Shown here piece by piece: positions 61,807 to 64,000 of a DNA stretch of 64,000 bases. Location: positions 379,501-443,500 of the forward strand of contig LUCW03000005.1 in NCBI GenBank assembly GCA_001586965.3, read 5' to 3'. The first letter of the stretch is position 1; the number at the start of each line of letters is the position of its first letter. The translations under genes and the position numbers were made by a program. Below the pieces are notes generated by a model that was not told the origin of the DNA, did not search any database, and worked only from the letters and a program-made list of their open reading frames with translations. The stretch comes from Sphaeroforma sirkka. Its lineage: Eukaryota; Opisthokonta; Ichthyosporea; Ichthyophonida.

Positions 61807-61883
61807 TGTTTTTATTTGGTTATTTTCTTTCCTTCGCGATAGTCGCGGCACACTGGAAATTGCACTTTGGGCAAGCGACCACA

Positions 61884-63170
61884 TTACGCCATGGCGTACG
61901 GCACGTCAGTCGCGTACCGCGGCCCTTTGATCACCGGGGTACCCGCCAGGGCCCCCTTGATCTCTTTCGTCTCGCCCCGCTGCAGCCCCTTCAGTGAGGT
62001 GGGCAGCTGCGTGCCATTGATATAGACATACATATCGTAGAACACTGGAGCCACGCCCGTGTTGGTCACCGTGAAGGCGGTAGCGTCCTTGGTGGCCAGC
62101 TGGAGGCCGTACCCCATGCTCTTGGACAGCGTCTGGACATGCTCGCCTGATTTTAATATGTCGGACGTGCCGTTCGGGAGCAAATAGCTCATGTGGCGCT
62201 TATCAATGTACCCCTGCGCCTTCTTGAGCGACGTGCTGGTTAGCGCGGGCGTGTTGTTGGCAAACTCGCCTCCAATCACTGACCGCTTCGCCCGGGCCTC
62301 CCAGTTGGCGTTCTTGTAGAGCGTGGTAATGTACTCGGGCTCTGCATCGCCGTTGTCCTGCAGGAATGTATCGTAGAACAACCCGAAGCGAGTGTTCTTG
62401 CGGAACTTGTCCGAGATCGGCCGCTCCATGTCACCAACCCCCACGCTCAGGGCCATCTGTAGGTCGCCCCCATTGGCCTCCAGCACCTCGGCCATCTCGT
62501 CCAGGTAGTCGGCGGTTGGCCAGTTCTCGCCTATCGCGAGGTCCACATACGCCACGTGGAACTCGCTCCAGTAGCCCACACCCCACTGGAAGAGCGAGAC
62601 CCGGTTGTCAGCGGCCAGGTGGGCGGCCAGCTTCGCGAGCAGCACCAGGACGCCCTCGCGTACGGTCGCCGACCCCCAGTCTGCGAGATCCGTCTCCCTA
62701 CTGGTGTAGTCGGCCGCGCTCTGCATCCAGTCGGGCAGGTAGTTTTCCCCTTTGCCGTTGTTAAAGTACAGCCGCACGATGCAGTTGGTGTCTGTGCCCG
62801 CGTCGCCGATGGCCTTGTCGAGCTTTGCAAAGTCGATGGCGGTGCCGCTGTAGCAGTCGCTGCACTTGAGCTTCACGTAGCTCAACGCGCCCTCCTTCGT
62901 GAGGCCACAGTGCGGGCTGATCTCGCTGTTGACCACGGGCGTGTTGCTCGAGCCCCCGCCGCCAAAGGCGGACCAGTCAGCGTCTGAGCCACCGGCCGCG
63001 AGCACCACCGCGCCACCCGTGCCGGCGACCATGGACGGGCTGCCGCCCGCGCCGCCGGCACCGGTGGCGCTCGTATCGCCAGACCCTCTGGTCAGGGCCC
63101 AGATGGTGAAGCCAACGCCAACGGCCAGTAGAATGGCAAAAATAACAACTAGTACTACCACGAGTGACAT
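61884..63170 (-). CDS. TIM-barrel hydrolase-like protein with signal anchor (paralogue of 60739)
   Basis: A 428-residue protein. Residues 2-26 form a signal anchor (VVVLVVIFAILLAVGVGFTI), followed by a Gly/Ala/Ser linker (ATGAGGAGGS) and then the same domain as its neighbour: FQWGVGYWSEFHV, DMERPISDKFR, LFYDTFLQDNGDAEP, GGEFANNTPAL and the final VTNTGVAPVFYDMYVYING. The two proteins are close along the whole domain. One copy being membrane-bound and the other soluble suggests separate jobs or locations, for example on the virion and in the host cell. Confidence 0.58.
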   Translation of the reverse strand: MSLVVVLVVIFAILLAVGVGFTIWALTRGSGDTSATGAGGAGGSPSMVAGTGGAVVLAAGGSDADWSAFGGGGSSNTPVVNSEISPHCGLTKEGALSYVKLKCSDCYSGTAIDFAKLDKAIGDAGTDTNCIVRLYFNNGKGENYLPDWMQSAADYTSRETDLADWGSATVREGVLVLLAKLAAHLAADNRVSLFQWGVGYWSEFHVAYVDLAIGENWPTADYLDEMAEVLEANGGDLQMALSVGVGDMERPISDKFRKNTRFGLFYDTFLQDNGDAEPEYITTLYKNANWEARAKRSVIGGEFANNTPALTSTSLKKAQGYIDKRHMSYLLPNGTSDILKSGEHVQTLSKSMGYGLQLATKDATAFTVTNTGVAPVFYDMYVYINGTQLPTSLKGLQRGETKEIKGALAGTPVIKGPRYATDVPYAMA

Positions 63171-63338
63171 TTTCTCCCAAAGGCATGTGTGTTAACCAGA
63201 GCAGTCTTCCATTGATCCGCAGTCTTCCACGGACCTCCAGCCCCTCAAAAAAAAAAATGGAAAATATTTTTTGGTATATATACCTCACACATTTCAGCAT
63301 TCGAGTCACTTTCACACTAGACAACTTTAGAGTGCACC

Positions 63339-64000
63339 ATGTCCCTCACCGAGTTTGTGTCCTCGCACACTGTGCCCAATGCCTCCGACGCCACCCACAC
63401 GTCCATCGGCAACCCGCCCGCCAAGATCCGCATCGACCCCTCCGAGTGGGACGAGTTCTCTGCGGCGTACCTGTCCACCCTCCGGCTCGGCCACCACCCG
63501 TGCATCGTCGAGCTCCCGACCAAGGGGGTCATGAAGCTCGCCATTGACATTGACATCAAGATGGACGAGGCCGTGCTCGTCCAGGCGGGGTTCTCAGGGT
63601 CGCAGATCGCAGACTTTGCGGGCGTCGACACCGACGGCAACGCCATGCAGGTCGACTTCATGGCGCTGTTTGCCGACCTGCTGCAGGTCGCCGTCTCCAA
63701 TGTCGTCTTTGACTACGATCCCAACCGCTCCGGTCAGGTGGTGTTCTTTGGCAAGAACCGCACCCCACAGCACCCGACGGCCGACGGGACCGTCTACACG
63801 AAGCAGGGGTTCCACGTCTACATGCCCCTCGTGTCCGTCGACTACACGGTCGCAGAGCAGATCGTACAGGCGCTCATCGAGCAGTGCATGCACGCATCCT
63901 GCGCCATCCTCGACTCCATTGTGCTCCACGGCCACGGCGTCGAGCGCCCCTCGGCCACCGAGACGCCGTCGTCGCAGGGCGCCTCGGCCTCGCCCTTTGC
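63339..64000 (+). CDS. D5-like primase-helicase, N-terminal part (runs off the right edge)
   Basis: Starts at the ATG at 63339; about 220 codons lie in the window and the frame is open to the end. Residues 66-73 (KLAIDIDIK type) show the DxD catalytic motif (Asp70, Asp72) of archaeo-eukaryotic primases, and KQGFHVYMPL, about 100 residues on, matches their conserved xGxHxxxP signature. In giant viruses this domain leads the D5-type primase-helicase that starts and unwinds replication forks; the helicase part would be beyond the edge. Last ~20 visible residues are Ser/Ala-rich. Confidence 0.78.
   Translation, partial: MSLTEFVSSHTVPNASDATHTSIGNPPAKIRIDPSEWDEFSAAYLSTLRLGHHPCIVELPTKGVMKLAIDIDIKMDEAVLVQAGFSGSQIADFAGVDTDGNAMQVDFMALFADLLQVAVSNVVFDYDPNRSGQVVFFGKNRTPQHPTADGTVYTKQGFHVYMPLVSVDYTVAEQIVQALIEQCMHASCAILDSIVLHGHGVERPSATETPSSQGASASPF

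Noticed and set aside
1-64000. tRNA or rRNA genes
   Set aside because: No cloverleaf-like or rRNA-like segment was recognised; short intergenic gaps leave little room. A dedicated scan could still find one.
1-64000. Host flank or integration boundary
   Set aside because: Gene style, density and promoter elements are uniform and no host gene was seen, so integration cannot be shown or excluded from this window.

Overview
The window looks like a stretch of a GC-rich giant DNA virus genome (Nucleocytoviricota, family not decided), or a long and largely whole endogenous copy of one. The hallmark genes are a FtsK/HerA-type packaging ATPase (1876-3360), an L1R/F9L-like myristoylated membrane protein (3488-4165), a type II DNA topoisomerase (23442-27158), an RNA polymerase largest subunit carried as two separate genes (51042-54215 and 11234-12538), a D6/D11-like SF2 helicase (44913-48194), a virus-type Ser/Thr kinase (19089-20549), a Nudix hydrolase (55184-55828) and the N-terminus of a D5-like primase-helicase (63339 to the right edge). 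No capsid gene, host gene or integration boundary is visible. Genes are dense on both strands, with short A/T-rich gaps. About four loci show an interrupted or doubled reading frame in G/C-rich runs; otherwise the genes look whole.

Layout. 1-254: start of a GT32-like glycosyltransferase, then a 77/78-bp tandem array (294-704). 0.7-9.7 kb: packaging ATPase with a 208-residue mini-intein inside its P-loop, L1R-like protein and several small membrane or zinc-binding proteins. 9.7-16.7 kb: glycosyltransferase, RPB1 C-terminal gene, a cysteine-rich acidic surface protein, a DUF262 (GmrSD-like) protein and a membrane-tethered zincin. 16.8-18.6 kb: a minisatellite of about 38 copies of a ~50-bp unit. 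18.7-23.4 kb: kinase, S74/YadA-like fibre protein, beta-helix protein, tail-anchored protein. 23.4-27.2 kb: topoisomerase II with a GT-AG intron. 27.4-39.8 kb: a one-strand cluster of very large modular proteins of a family I do not recognise, bracketed by inverted TTTAGGG telomere-like repeats. 40-50 kb: SWIB protein, collagen/YadA-like fibre, membrane-anchored astacin-like protease, coiled-coil protein, helicase, gamma-glutamylcyclotransferase-like protein. 50-57 kb: RPB1 N-terminal gene, a third fibre paralogue, Nudix enzyme, PL6-like beta-helix protein. 57-64 kb: PTYAPT-repeat membrane protein, small cysteine-rich secreted protein, MULE-type transposase, a tandem pair of TIM-barrel hydrolase-like proteins and the primase.

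Functionally the window mixes replication and packaging (topoisomerase, primase, ATPase), a virus-encoded transcription apparatus (both RPB1 parts, helicase, zinc-finger protein, SWIB protein, Nudix enzyme) and an unusually rich set of surface and glycan-active proteins (glycosyltransferases, polysaccharide-lyase-like beta-helices, astacin, mucin-like and fibre proteins), which suggests a host with a carbohydrate-rich surface. The TTTAGGG repeats and the PL6-like protein hint at an algal or algal-like host, but this is only inference.
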